From Planctomycetaceae bacterium (GTDB lineage: Bacteria > Planctomycetota > Planctomycetia > Pirellulales > UBA1268), in the NCBI GenBank assembly GCA_011523305.1, contig WTHB01000082.1, forward strand, positions 1 through 35,068: a stretch of DNA of 35,068 bases, in the 5' to 3' direction. The position numbers were made by a program, and so were the translations under genes. Positions 35,030-35,068 of this stretch are shown here, in pieces. Under the pieces are notes generated by a model. The model saw only the letters and a list, made by a program, of their open reading frames with translations. It had not been told where the DNA came from and searched no databases. Numbering within the stretch: the first letter of the stretch is position 1; every line of letters begins with the position of its first letter.

Positions 35030-35068
35030 CCGGGCTCCTCTTGGTCGGGCCGGTGGTGATCCCTCAGC

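Overview
The window is GC-rich, densely coded chromosomal DNA that reads as a planctomycete, most likely of the Pirellula/Rhodopirellula/Blastopirellula group. The evidence is the small basic protein family restricted to the Planctomycetes-Verrucomicrobia-Chlamydiae (PVC) group, large secreted proteins of planctomycete type, a lone protein kinase, a PVC-type PilM/PilN/PilO-like module, mixed ATG/GTG/TTG starts and frequent lack of strong Shine-Dalgarno sites. This placement is an inference from gene content; no rRNA is present. I see no tRNA, rRNA, insertion sequence, phage gene or CRISPR array, and nothing that marks the window as a transferred island.

Layout. 1-3.5 kb: the 3' part of an acyl-CoA dehydrogenase, a membrane-anchored S49 (SppA-type) peptidase on the minus strand, and a divergent TIM-barrel sugar isomerase/epimerase. 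3.7-8.1 kb: a secreted TPR protein (-), divergent HemY-type protoporphyrinogen/coproporphyrinogen oxidase (+), then the PVC small basic protein (-). 8.2-10 kb: protein kinase, a 55-residue coiled-coil protein and a four-helix membrane protein, all minus. 10.2-19.2 kb: tadA (+); gltA, a parvulin-type prolyl isomerase and mfd in one minus-strand series; then divergent ilvB (+) with a long inverted repeat in its leader.

19.3-26.2 kb is the most distinctive part. It is a minus-strand cluster, read from a plausible promoter at 26.33-26.36 kb, that encodes a PilM-PilN fusion, a PilO-like single-pass protein with a methionine-rich tract, a third single-pass protein, and a helical HEAT-like secreted protein or lipoprotein. 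It looks like the inner-membrane alignment complex of a type IV pilus or secretion machine, and resembles in architecture the Akkermansia Amuc_1099-1101 neighbourhood. No PilQ, PilB, PilT, PilC or pilin gene lies in the window.

26.5-30.5 kb: a translationally coupled plus-strand operon of a large glycosidase/deacetylase-barrel-like protein of unknown function, cytidylate kinase (TTG start inside the upstream gene) and a PlsC acyltransferase. 30.7-35 kb: two convergent secreted proteins, one of 359 residues and unknown role, one of 1034 residues with a glycoside-hydrolase-like barrel between beta-rich domains.

Most genes are housekeeping (heme, TCA entry, branched-chain amino acids, tRNA editing, repair, nucleotides, phospholipids) interleaved with planctomycete-specific envelope genes. 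The best candidates for new biology are the PilMN-fusion cluster and the uncharacterised secreted or barrel proteins.
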